Shown: positions 1 to 7,074, counted from the stretch's first letter. The stretch is DNA of 8,216 bases from Pseudomonadota bacterium (GCA_021777635.1 JAJYDI010000091.1:1-8216), one strand, 5' to 3'. Notes: a model not told the origin generated them from the letters alone. A program made the numbers and translations.

Positions 1-87
1 GACTGAGCGCGGCGTGCGCCGGCCGCACGATTCGGCTGGCGCGGTTGCAGCGGGTGGGCGAGGACGGGCGGCGCAACGGTCGCCGCG
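1..87. other. Left edge, no gene recognised
   Basis: No start codon with a ribosome binding site and no recognisable protein is visible here. Two plus-strand frames are open from the left edge (one stops at 88-90, one at 129-131) and encode Arg/Gly-rich stretches without family features. One of them could be the tail of an upstream gene, but I cannot support this from the sequence. The glnA enhancer sites start immediately to the right. Confidence 0.4.
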
Positions 88-104
88 ATGACCTCCTTGG
101 TGCA
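88..104 (+). promoter_or_regulatory. Candidate NtrC enhancer site 1 for glnA
   Basis: Compared with the NtrC consensus TGCACCA-N3-TGGTGCA, the right half-site at 98-104 matches 7 of 7 and the left half-site at 88-94 matches 3 of 7. Its centre (96) lies about 130 bp upstream of the predicted sigma-54 start point. In E. coli glnA the two strong NtrC sites lie near -140 and -108, so the position fits the family pattern. Binding is inferred. Confidence 0.6.
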
Positions 105-118
105 AAATCCCGTCGGGG

Positions 119-135
119 CGCACCATCTTGAATCA
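119..135 (+). promoter_or_regulatory. Candidate NtrC enhancer site 2 for glnA
   Basis: The left half-site CGCACCA (119-125) matches the NtrC consensus at 6 of 7 positions, and the right half (129-135) at 4 of 7. Its centre is 31 bp from that of site 1, about three helical turns, close to the 32-bp spacing of the E. coli glnA sites. That spacing would put two NtrC dimers on one face of the DNA. The strong halves of the two sites also form a TGGTGC...GCACCA inverted repeat. Confidence 0.6.
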
Positions 136-199
136 AATCGCGGCGGGTGCCCCCGCCCGCCGGCGGCCCACGGCTTGATTCCGCGCATCCGAAGTCCGC

Positions 200-214
200 T
201 GGCACGGCCCTTGC
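200..214 (+). promoter_or_regulatory. Sigma-54 (-24/-12) promoter of glnA
   Basis: TGGCAC at 200-205, a 5-bp spacer and TTGC at 211-214 match the RpoN consensus TGGCAC-N5-TTGC exactly. The invariant GG (201-202) and GC (213-214) have the required spacing. The predicted start is an A near 226, giving a leader of about 26 nt. With NtrC-like sites about 99 and 130 bp upstream, this is the standard nitrogen-limitation promoter arrangement for glnA. Confidence 0.85.
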
Positions 215-251
215 CTCGTCAGAGCACCCCTTACCCCACCTGGAGCGTTCC

Positions 252-1661
<1,410 letters not shown>

Positions 1662-1688
1662 GCCAGTCTGCACGACCGCAAGCGCGCA

Positions 1689-1714
1689 CGAAGGCCCCGG
1701 TGACGGGGCCTTCG
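1689..1714 (+). terminator. Hairpin terminator of glnA
   Basis: A perfect 10-bp stem, CGAAGGCCCC (1689-1698) with GGGGCCTTCG (1705-1714), extends by one more G-C pair to close a GTGA (GNRA-type) tetraloop. It starts 27 bases after the glnA stop. The downstream sequence is only moderately T-rich (TTCGTCGTTG), so termination may be partial or Rho-assisted. Confidence 0.65.
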
Positions 1715-1814
1715 TCGTTGTCGGGGTCGATTCGGCTGCGCGAGGATCAGTCCCGGCCTGCGACAGCGCGCCGCGCGCATTCCTACGAATCGTAAGCAGG
1801 CGCGGGTCGCCGGC

Positions 1815-1828
1815 TTGATCGGAATCAA
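1815..1828 (+). promoter_or_regulatory. Perfect FNR/Anr-type box upstream of the cytochrome-porin gene
   Basis: TTGAT-CGGA-ATCAA matches the FNR consensus TTGAT-N4-ATCAA at every defined position, with one further C/G pair outside (1814 and 1829). If FNR acts at a class II promoter (centre at -41.5), the start point would fall near 1863. A -10-like TATCGT (1850-1855) sits at about -13 to -8, where it should be. This implies oxygen- or redox-responsive activation by an FNR/Anr family protein. The motif is seen directly; the regulation is inferred. Confidence 0.65.
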
Positions 1829-1839
1829 GGGGCGCCCGG

Positions 1840-1857
1840 AACGATAACGTATCGTTA
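1840..1857 (+). promoter_or_regulatory. AT-rich overlapping inverted repeats and -10 region
   Basis: AACGATA-ACG-TATCGTT (1840-1856) is a perfect 7+3+7 inverted repeat. A second repeat, TAACG-TAT-CGTTA (1845-1857), overlaps it. The block is notably A+T-rich for its surroundings. It contains the best -10 candidate (TATCGT, 1850-1855) for the FNR-type promoter. It may be an operator covering the -10 region, or simply the melted part of the promoter. Confidence 0.45.
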
Positions 1858-1944
1858 ACCGTGAAAGTTTCGTTGGCCCGTTCTGCAAGCAGCAGGCATC
1901 GTGGCCACAGGTCAAGCAGGTTTCAGAAAAACAGGAGGTGTCTC

Positions 1945-3315
1945 ATGTTCACGCGATGGTTGTCCCGATCCCCGGCGCTGCGAGCGGCGCTGGCGATCGC
2001 ATTCCTGGCGGCGGCGGGCTACATGCCGACGGCATCCGCGGTCCCGGCGTTCGCGCGCCAGACTCATCAGCCTTGCGCGGCCTGCCACATCGGCGGCTTC
2101 GGCCCGCAGCTCACCCCTTTCGGCCGCCTGTTCAAGCTCGGCGGCTACACCATGAAGGCGGGCAACCAGTCGAACCTGCCGTTGTCGGTGATGCTGGTGG
2201 AGTCCTACACCCACACCGCCACCAGCCAGCCCTCGCCGCCCGCCAACGGCTTCCACAACAACAACAACCTCGAGATGCAGCAGGCGTCGATCTTCCTCGC
2301 CGGTCGCCTCAGTGATCACCTGGGCGTACTGGGCCAGGCCACCTATTCGGAGAATGGCGGCCTGCTCGGCTGGGACAACACCGACGTGCGCTACGCGCGG
2401 ACCACGATGTGGAACGGGCACACGCTGATGTGGGGCATTTCAGCCAACAACAATCCAACCGTGTCGGACGTGTTCAACACCGCGCCGGCCTGGCAGTACC
2501 CGTACATGAGCTCGAATCTCGCCTACGGCCCGCCGGCCACGCCGGTGCTGTACGGCGGCTTCGGCCAGCAGGTGATCGGTGTCACCGCCTATTCGCTGAT
2601 CGACAACCACTGGTATGTCGAGGGCGGCGGTTATCGCACGCTGTCGCCGGGCTTCCTCAACGACATCAACATCGGTTACGGCGGACGCATCAGCGGCCTT
2701 GCGCCGTATGCCCGCCTGGCCTACACCTCGACGGTGAGGGGCGGTGACTTCGAGATCGGCACGACATTCTTCAATGTCCATCGCGGACTGCCCGGCACCG
2801 ACGTCAACGGCAATCCGTTCGCGATGCCCGGCCCGACCGACAACTTCCGCGATTTCGGCGTGGACGGCAGCTACCAGTTCCTCGGAACCGGCAAGCACAT
2901 CTTCACCGCCAATGCCTCGTACATCCACGAGCAGCAGCGGCTGTATGCGACCTACGCCAGCGGCGGCTCCTCCAACCTGGGCAACAGTGTCAACGCGCTC
3001 AACCTCAATGGCGCCTACTGGTACGAAAACACCTGGGGCGCCACGCTGGGCATGTTCCGCAACACCGGAACCGCGGATGCCCTGCTCTACGGCAGCGTCA
3101 ACGGTTCGCCCGATACCAACGGCGGCATCGTCGAGCTGAACTGGAATCCATTCGGCAAGGCGACCTCGTTCGACCAGCCGTGGATCAACCTGCGCGTCGG
3201 CCTGCAATACACCTTCTACACCAAGTACGACGGCGCCAAGAACAACTACGACGGCACCGGCCGCAACGCCAGCGACAACAACACGACCTACCTGTATCTG
3301 TGGACGGCGTTCTGA
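1945..3315 (+). CDS. Cyc2-like fused monoheme cytochrome-outer membrane porin
   Basis: The 456-residue product starts with a Sec signal peptide (basic start, hydrophobic 11-25, likely cleavage after TASA, residue 32). A short c-type heme domain follows: VPAFARQ (33-39), CAACH (44-48) and FGRLFKLGGYT (59-69). The remaining ~370 residues alternate polar, Gly/Asn-rich turns with aromatic strands and end in LYLWTAF with a terminal Phe, as outer-membrane barrels do. Small heme domain plus barrel at 400-500 residues is the Cyc2 architecture; Cyc2 passes electrons from extracellular Fe(II) across the outer membrane. The PxFAR...CxxCH...FGRxFKxxGY pattern is, from memory, the Cyc2 signature. The substrate is unproven, and the protein may belong to a wider family that does not oxidise iron. 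His41 and Met70 are candidate second heme ligands. The ATG at 1945 follows AGGAGGT (1933-1939) by five bases and gives a proper signal peptide; the in-frame ATG at 1861 does not. Confidence 0.75.
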   Translation: MFTRWLSRSPALRAALAIAFLAAAGYMPTASAVPAFARQTHQPCAACHIGGFGPQLTPFGRLFKLGGYTMKAGNQSNLPLSVMLVESYTHTATSQPSPPANGFHNNNNLEMQQASIFLAGRLSDHLGVLGQATYSENGGLLGWDNTDVRYARTTMWNGHTLMWGISANNNPTVSDVFNTAPAWQYPYMSSNLAYGPPATPVLYGGFGQQVIGVTAYSLIDNHWYVEGGGYRTLSPGFLNDINIGYGGRISGLAPYARLAYTSTVRGGDFEIGTTFFNVHRGLPGTDVNGNPFAMPGPTDNFRDFGVDGSYQFLGTGKHIFTANASYIHEQQRLYATYASGGSSNLGNSVNALNLNGAYWYENTWGATLGMFRNTGTADALLYGSVNGSPDTNGGIVELNWNPFGKATSFDQPWINLRVGLQYTFYTKYDGAKNNYDGTGRNASDNNTTYLYLWTAF

Positions 3316-3344
3316 GCAACGCGTGAGTTTCGGTGTGGTACCCG

Positions 3345-3373
3345 GGCCGCGGCGCAAGTCGCGGCCTTTTTTT
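3345..3373 (+). terminator. Strong intrinsic terminator after the cytochrome-porin gene
   Basis: A GGCCGCG (3345-3351) / CGCGGCC (3360-3366) stem can extend by a G-T and a C-G pair around a GCAA (GNRA) tetraloop. Seven T residues (3367-3373) follow directly. It lies 29 bases past the stop codon. No A tract precedes the stem, so it works only for plus-strand transcripts and not for the convergent operon. Confidence 0.9.
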
Positions 3374-3435
3374 CGTGGCGATCGTGACCGGTCAGCGGTT
3401 TGCTCGCGTGCGGCGACTTCGTTGCCTTCATCACG

Positions 3436-3498
3436 GGTCCTTCGCTGCGCTCAGGGTGACACCGAAGGTGTCATCCCAAGGTCGAAGACCGAAGGATC
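3436..3498. repeat. REP-like long imperfect hairpin element
   Basis: Outer arms GGTCCTTCG (3436-3444) and CGAAGGATC (3490-3498) pair over nine positions with one G-T. The inner arms at 3454-3463 and 3467-3476 pair over ten positions with one G-T around a GAA loop. It lies between convergent genes and shares CCTTCGCTGCGC and GTCATCCC with the region near 6473-6620. It looks like a dispersed intergenic palindromic repeat and may act as a 3' end stabiliser. It also supplies the last codons and the stop of the minus-strand gene ending at 3471. Confidence 0.6.
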
Positions 3499-4508
3499 TC
3501 GCGGCTGCCGATGTCGCGCGTCGCGGCGGCGGTCGGCGCAGTGCGGTGCAGGCCCAGTGCCAGCAGCGCCAGCGCGCCCGCGGCGACCGGCAGCACCAGC
3601 GTACCCAGCCGCCACAGCAGCAGCGCGGCGGCCAGCTTTGGCGCCGGCAGCAGCGGCGCCAGCGCCAGCCCCAGCCCGAGATCGGCGCCGCCGGCGCCGG
3701 CAGGGCTTCCGGTCCACTGTGCGGCGTGCAGCACCAGCGCCTGCAGCAGCAGCACCAGCGCGAACGGCAACGGTGCGCCGAGGCGATCGAGGATCAGCCA
3801 CAGGATGGCGTAGCGCGCGCACCATTGCGCCGTGGTCAGTGCCAGCGCGAGCAGCAGAAACAGCAAGCCGCCGCGCCGCAGCCGGCGCAGCGCGCGGCGC
3901 AACCTGACCGTTGTCGCTGTCAGCGCGCGGCGCCGCCGCGCCAGCGGCGACAGGCGCCACAGTCGCGGCAGCAGGCGCAACGCCAGTCGCCGCAGCGGAC
4001 GCCACGCCAGCGTGGCCAGTGCCGCAACCATGGCCAGGGCGATCGCGGTCGCCAGTGCCAGTTCGCGCAGCACCGTCGGCGCGCTGCTGTCGACGGCAGA
4101 CAGTGCCGCCAGCGGCAGGGCGATGGCGAAGAACACGCCGTCGAGCAGCGGGTCGGCGGCGGTCGTCGCGATCGCCGTCGGCAGGCGCGCGCCGGTGCGT
4201 CGCAGCAGCCAGACGCTGGCCGGATAGCCGCCGGCACCGGCCGGCGTCAACGCAAAGGCCGCCTCCGTCGCCAGCGATACCGCCAGGCTGGGCGCGATCC
4301 CGAGACGCAGCCCCAGGCGGTGCAGCAGCAGGCACTGTTTCAGCGCGCGCGCCAATGCCGCGATGGCGGCCAGTGCGAGCAGCGCGGCCGCGTCGATCGG
4401 GGCGAAGCGCAAAACCTGCACCAGCGCTGCACGCCCGCCGACGGCCAGCGGCAGCGTGCAGGCGGCCACCAGCGCGAGTGCGATCAGCGGGCCGGTGCGG
4501 CGACGCAT
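3471..4508 (-). CDS. UPF0104/LPG-synthase-type multi-pass membrane protein
   Basis: A 345-residue, very Leu/Ala-rich inner-membrane protein with roughly seven to nine hydrophobic segments (clear ones near 7-24, 40-56, 125-140, 150-168, 214-240, 247-263 and 292-318) and an Arg-rich cytosolic loop (169-212). Two similar small-residue motifs, TPAGAGG (88-94) and SPAGAGG (268-274), lie in the two halves, as in the PF03706 lysylphosphatidylglycerol-synthase transmembrane family. It lacks the soluble aminoacyl-transferase domain of MprF, so amino-acid transfer to lipid is unlikely. Family members near glycosyltransferases are usually assumed to handle or flip lipid-linked products. The ATG at 4508 overlaps the end of the deacetylase gene by 25 bases, suggesting coupled translation. 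About eight C-terminal residues and the stop come from the REP-like hairpin, so the native tail may have been replaced. The exact substrate is unknown. Confidence 0.75.
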   Translation of the reverse strand: MRRRTGPLIALALVAACTLPLAVGGRAALVQVLRFAPIDAAALLALAAIAALARALKQCLLLHRLGLRLGIAPSLAVSLATEAAFALTPAGAGGYPASVWLLRRTGARLPTAIATTAADPLLDGVFFAIALPLAALSAVDSSAPTVLRELALATAIALAMVAALATLAWRPLRRLALRLLPRLWRLSPLARRRRALTATTVRLRRALRRLRRGGLLFLLLALALTTAQWCARYAILWLILDRLGAPLPFALVLLLQALVLHAAQWTGSPAGAGGADLGLGLALAPLLPAPKLAAALLLWRLGTLVLPVAAGALALLALGLHRTAPTAAATRDIGSREILRSSTLG

Positions 4509-5239
4509 GCGGCGGCCACGGCCTGCGATTTGGTCAGCGGCGCCCGGGTAGCCAGCAGTTCCTGCAGTACCGCGCTCCAGACCGCCAGCAGCGCCGGATG
4601 CAGGACGTCATCCGGATGCAGGCCGACGCGCAGCAGCGGCGTCCGGCGTGTCGCGCGCAGCAGGCCGCGCAACCAGGCGCGATTGAGTCCGCGCCGCCAC
4701 GCCGAACGCGGCGAGGCCGTCAGGCAGGGTGCGGGCAGGCGGCGATCCTCGACGAGGTCATGCAGCGCCGCATGACTGGAGGCCCAGCGCAGGCCGCTGC
4801 GGCGCAGTGCGACCCGCGTCCCGGCGCTGGCCAACCACGCCGGCGGCACGCAACCGTCGATCGCGAAACCGAGCCGACCCAGGCGCTCGCGGCCTTCGCG
4901 GATACGGCGCGCGGCGGCGTCGGCAGCGAGCGCCGCGAACTCGCCCTCGCCGGCGGTCAGCACGCGCCGGCGCAGCCAGTCGACCGGGGTGCGCGGCGGC
5001 GCGTTCTCGTCACGGTGGCGCAGCCCGTGCAGCGCGATCGCGTCGCCGCGCGCCTGACGCGCGCGCAGCGCGGCGGTGATCGCCGGCGCCGCCTCGAAGC
5101 CGCCGCGGCCGTGGAAATCCGGCACGGCCAGCAAGGTGAGCGGTGCCGCGCCGAGGCCATCGAGGAATGCCAGCAACGCCTCGCACTGCGGCCAGGTGGC
5201 TGGCGCCACGTCGTGCAGGGCGATGCAAAGGGTCCGCAT
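4484..5239 (-). CDS. DUF2334-type polysaccharide deacetylase
   Basis: A 251-residue protein resembling the DUF2334 branch (PF10096) of the carbohydrate esterase 4/NodB-like fold, with no signal peptide. Likely metal and catalytic positions are Asp10 in LHDVAP (8-13), His71 and His75 in ALHGLRH (69-75), the PPAW loop (132-135), and His208 in GLHPDD (206-211). Relatives remove acetyl groups from amino sugars using a divalent metal, so the likely substrate is an N-acetylated sugar on a cytosolic intermediate. That substrate is inferred. The start codon shares one base with the stop of the glycosyltransferase gene (TGATG), and the end overlaps the membrane-protein gene by 25 bases. The Arg/Ala-rich final ~40 residues are poorly conserved-looking. 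It may act directly on the product of the upstream glycosyltransferase. Confidence 0.8.
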   Translation of the reverse strand: MRTLCIALHDVAPATWPQCEALLAFLDGLGAAPLTLLAVPDFHGRGGFEAAPAITAALRARQARGDAIALHGLRHRDENAPPRTPVDWLRRRVLTAGEGEFAALAADAAARRIREGRERLGRLGFAIDGCVPPAWLASAGTRVALRRSGLRWASSHAALHDLVEDRRLPAPCLTASPRSAWRRGLNRAWLRGLLRATRRTPLLRVGLHPDDVLHPALLAVWSAVLQELLATRAPLTKSQAVAAACVAAPAR

Positions 5240-6363
5240 CAGCCGGTCTCCGTGAGCGCCGACGCCGGCATCGCCAGGGGTCGCCGCAGCAGTCGCGCAT
5301 AGGCCTCGAGCTGGCGATCGAGCGTGCGCGCCCAGGCATAGTCGCGCTCGACCCGTGCCCGCGCCGCGGCACCGAGCGCCTCGAGACCGCGCGCGTAGAC
5401 GTCGTCGATCGCCGCCGCGATGGCCGCGGCGTCGCCGGGCGTGGCCAACGCGCCGACCCGCGCATCCACCAGTTCCGGGATGGCGCCGGCGGCGACGCCG
5501 ACCACCGGACGTCCGCAGGCCATCGCCTCGACGATCACGATGCCGAAGGTCTCGTGTTCGCCGGCGTGCACCAGCACGTCGGCGCTGGCCAGCAGCCGTG
5601 CCAGGGCCGTGCCGTCGTGCTGGTAGGGCAGCCGTGTCGTGCGCGCATCCAGGCGTCGCGCGGTGTCACCGCCGACCAGCAGCAGGTGATAGGGCGCGCC
5701 CAGCCGCTGCACCGCGGCGCGCAGCAGCGGGATGCGCTTTTCCGCGGCCAGGCGGCCGGCGAAGATCAGCAGCCGGGTGGATGCCGGCAGTCCGAGTTCG
5801 GCGCGCAGCGCCGGATCGCGCCGGTCCGGATGAAAGATCCGCGGATCGACGCCCAGCGGCTGCACCGCGACCCGGGCCACGCCGGCCCGTTCGAGCCGTC
5901 GCGCGATCACCCGGCTCGGTGCCCACACCGCGTCGAAGCGTGCGTAGAGCCGGCGCAGGTAGGCATCGGCGAGCGCCGCCGTCGCGCGCCCGCAGCGGCG
6001 CGCCAGCAGCCGAGACAGATCCGAATGCGCGAACGCCACCACCGGGATGCCCATCCGGTCCGCGGCGCGCAGTGCCGCCCAGGCCGGGGAATAGGGATCC
6101 GCGACCTCGATCGCGTCGGGCGCCGCGGCCTCGATCGCGCGCTGCCAGGCACCCAGGCGCAGCGGCAGCCGGTAGCCGGCGCCGAACGGAAGCGCCGGGC
6201 TGGCGACGGTGATGGTCGCGTCGCAGGTCGCATCGCACGGGCCCGGAATCAGCAGGGTGTGGCGCACGCCGCGCACGACGCAGTGGCGGCGCTTCTCGCC
6301 GAGATAGCGCTTCACGCCGCCGCTGTGCGGCGCGTGGAACAGGGTGGTGTCGAGCAGGTGCAT
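5239..6363 (-). CDS. GT4-family glycosyltransferase (GT-B fold)
   Basis: A 374-residue cytosolic or membrane-associated retaining glycosyltransferase. The N-terminal acceptor domain opens with LDTTLFHAPHSGGVKRYL (3-20), including the GGV glycine loop typical of GT4. The C-terminal donor domain shows FAGRLAAEKR (201-210), whose Arg204 and Lys209 normally contact the sugar-nucleotide phosphates, and the EX7E motif (Glu271 to Glu279) within ETFGIVIVEAMACGRPVVG. Sugar donor and acceptor cannot be told from sequence; relatives act on lipids or lipid-linked glycans. The ATG at 6363 was preferred over the in-frame ATG at 6495 because the family-like N-terminus begins there and the extra 44 residues are low-complexity Arg/Pro/Ala. 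No strong Shine-Dalgarno is visible (only weak GCGGA). It is the first gene of a three-gene minus-strand unit, joined to the deacetylase by TGATG. Confidence 0.88.
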   Translation of the reverse strand: MHLLDTTLFHAPHSGGVKRYLGEKRRHCVVRGVRHTLLIPGPCDATCDATITVASPALPFGAGYRLPLRLGAWQRAIEAAAPDAIEVADPYSPAWAALRAADRMGIPVVAFAHSDLSRLLARRCGRATAALADAYLRRLYARFDAVWAPSRVIARRLERAGVARVAVQPLGVDPRIFHPDRRDPALRAELGLPASTRLLIFAGRLAAEKRIPLLRAAVQRLGAPYHLLLVGGDTARRLDARTTRLPYQHDGTALARLLASADVLVHAGEHETFGIVIVEAMACGRPVVGVAAGAIPELVDARVGALATPGDAAAIAAAIDDVYARGLEALGAAARARVERDYAWARTLDRQLEAYARLLRRPLAMPASALTETG

Positions 6364-6635
6364 GCGTCCGCGATTGTCCCGGCGGCGATCGCGTCGCCGG
6401 TGACAGTCCGATGGCAGTGCCGTTGCAGTCGCCGGCCGCGCGATCGATGGCGACGGTTGCGCCACGGCAGAGCCTTCGCTGCGCGCAGGGGGCAAATCGG
6501 TTGCCGCTGCGCCGCGTGACCCTGTTCGTCGTCATCCCGAGGACGCAGCTCGAGGGAGCCGGACGGCCACAGCGTGACGGCAGCGCGCAGCCTTCGCGAA
6601 CATCGTCCCTTCGCTGCGCCCGGATCGAGCGCGGC
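6364..6635. other. 272-bp intergenic region between the stress protein and the glycosyltransferase operon
   Basis: No gene is supported here. Bases 6364-6472 show no clear promoter for the glycosyltransferase operon, although one is expected. Bases 6473-6620 are repeat-derived. A small hairpin, GGCAA-ATCGG-TTGCC (6491-6505) flanked by GCAG/CTGC (6485-6488 and 6507-6510), could end or stabilise the stress-protein transcript. It lacks a T tract on the minus strand. Confidence 0.5.
6473..6620. repeat. Composite REP-like repeat region
   Basis: CCTTCGCTGCGC occurs exactly at 6473-6484 and 6608-6619, the same 12-mer as at 3439-3450. GTCATCCC at 6531-6538 matches 3470-3477, and the flank around it (GTCATCCCGAGGACGCAG) has the form of common dispersed GTCATCCCGAG-type intergenic repeats. 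The region seems to be a degenerate or nested copy of the element at 3436-3498, so related repeats bracket the three-gene operon. I see no transposase or target duplications. Confidence 0.55.
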
Positions 6636-7043
6636 TCAGCGCAGCACGGTCACCGGCACCGGCGCGGCGCCCATCACGTCGCTGGTCACCGAGCCCAGCA
6701 GCCAGGTCAGCAACGCACCGCGCGGCGTGTGGCCGAGCACGATGTGATCGCTGGCCTGGCGCGACGCTTCCGCCAGCAGCACGTCGCCGGGGCTGCCGTG
6801 GATCACCGCCGTGGTCACGGTCAGGCGCGGGTCGTGATGCGCGGTCAGCATCGCCAGCGCGCGCGCGGCCTCGTCGCGCTGGCGGTCGTCGAGGATCGCC
6901 GTGCCGGGATCGACGCGCGGCAGCACCAGCGCCATGACCACGTGCACGCGGCCGCCGCAGGCCGCCGCCGCGGCGACGGCGAAATCGTAGGCGCGCCGCG
7001 ACTGCGGCGTGCCGTCATAGCCGACGAGGATGTTCTGCAGCAT
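6636..7043 (-). CDS. Universal stress protein, single UspA domain
   Basis: A 135-residue cytosolic protein with the UspA alpha/beta nucleotide-binding fold. It has the first strand ILVGYDGT (5-12) with Asp10, a central SPGDVLLAEA segment (84-93), strand DHIVLG (99-104), the loop HTPRGALLTWLLGSV (105-119) and the final strand VPVTVLR. Such proteins are generally induced by starvation, respiratory or redox stress. The ATP-binding signature is G-2X-G-9X-G(S/T). Gly104 and Gly117-Ser118 are present, but the second glycine is Pro107, so ATP binding may be weakened. The ATG at 7043 follows a strong GGGAGG six bases upstream and gives the normal family start; the in-frame ATG at 7154 adds 37 unrelated residues. 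It is divergent from the next gene, separated by 109 bp, and reads in the same direction as the glycosyltransferase operon but 272 bp away. Confidence 0.92.
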   Translation of the reverse strand: MLQNILVGYDGTPQSRRAYDFAVAAAAACGGRVHVVMALVLPRVDPGTAILDDRQRDEAARALAMLTAHHDPRLTVTTAVIHGSPGDVLLAEASRQASDHIVLGHTPRGALLTWLLGSVTSDVMGAAPVPVTVLR

Positions 7044-7074
7044 GGCGGCCTCCCTGGGGATTGCGATGGTTGCT

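Noticed and set aside
128..136. TTGAATCAA as a second FNR box upstream of glnA
   Set aside because: The half-sites are TTGA and TCAA with a 1-base spacer, not TTGAT-N4-ATCAA, so FNR could not bind normally. The stretch also falls inside the second NtrC-like site.
147..251. N-terminal extension of glnA from an upstream ATG
   Set aside because: The extra 35 residues are Pro/Ala-rich and unlike any GlnA, and they span the sigma-54 promoter and untranscribed DNA. The ATG at 252 has the ribosome binding site and the canonical start.
1861..1944. Upstream start for the cytochrome-porin gene
   Set aside because: It would bury the signal peptide behind 28 basic residues and begins about where transcription is predicted to start. 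The ATG at 1945 has a strong AGGAGGT.
2440..3357. 305-codon minus-strand open frame opposite the cytochrome-porin
   Set aside because: It is Val/Gly/Ala-rich without a ribosome binding site or family features, and it runs through the intrinsic terminator.
3436..3498. CRISPR or transposon terminal repeat
   Set aside because: There is only one hairpin with no spacer series, no transposase, and no visible target duplications. A REP-like intergenic repeat explains it better.
3333..4775. 480-codon plus-strand open frame rich in Gln, Arg and Ala
   Set aside because: It is a shadow of the minus-strand membrane-protein and deacetylase genes. Its composition is that of a mis-framed GC-rich gene.
3911..5302. 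463-codon plus-strand open frame
   Set aside because: It is Arg/Ala/Pro-rich with no recognisable domain, and it covers two minus-strand genes with clear motifs.
6364..6495. N-terminal extension of the glycosyltransferase from an ATG at 6495
   Set aside because: The added 44 residues are low-complexity, and the family N-terminus starts at 6363.
5143..6519. 458-codon plus-strand open frame opposite the glycosyltransferase
   Set aside because: It has shadow composition, and the opposite strand carries GT-B motifs.
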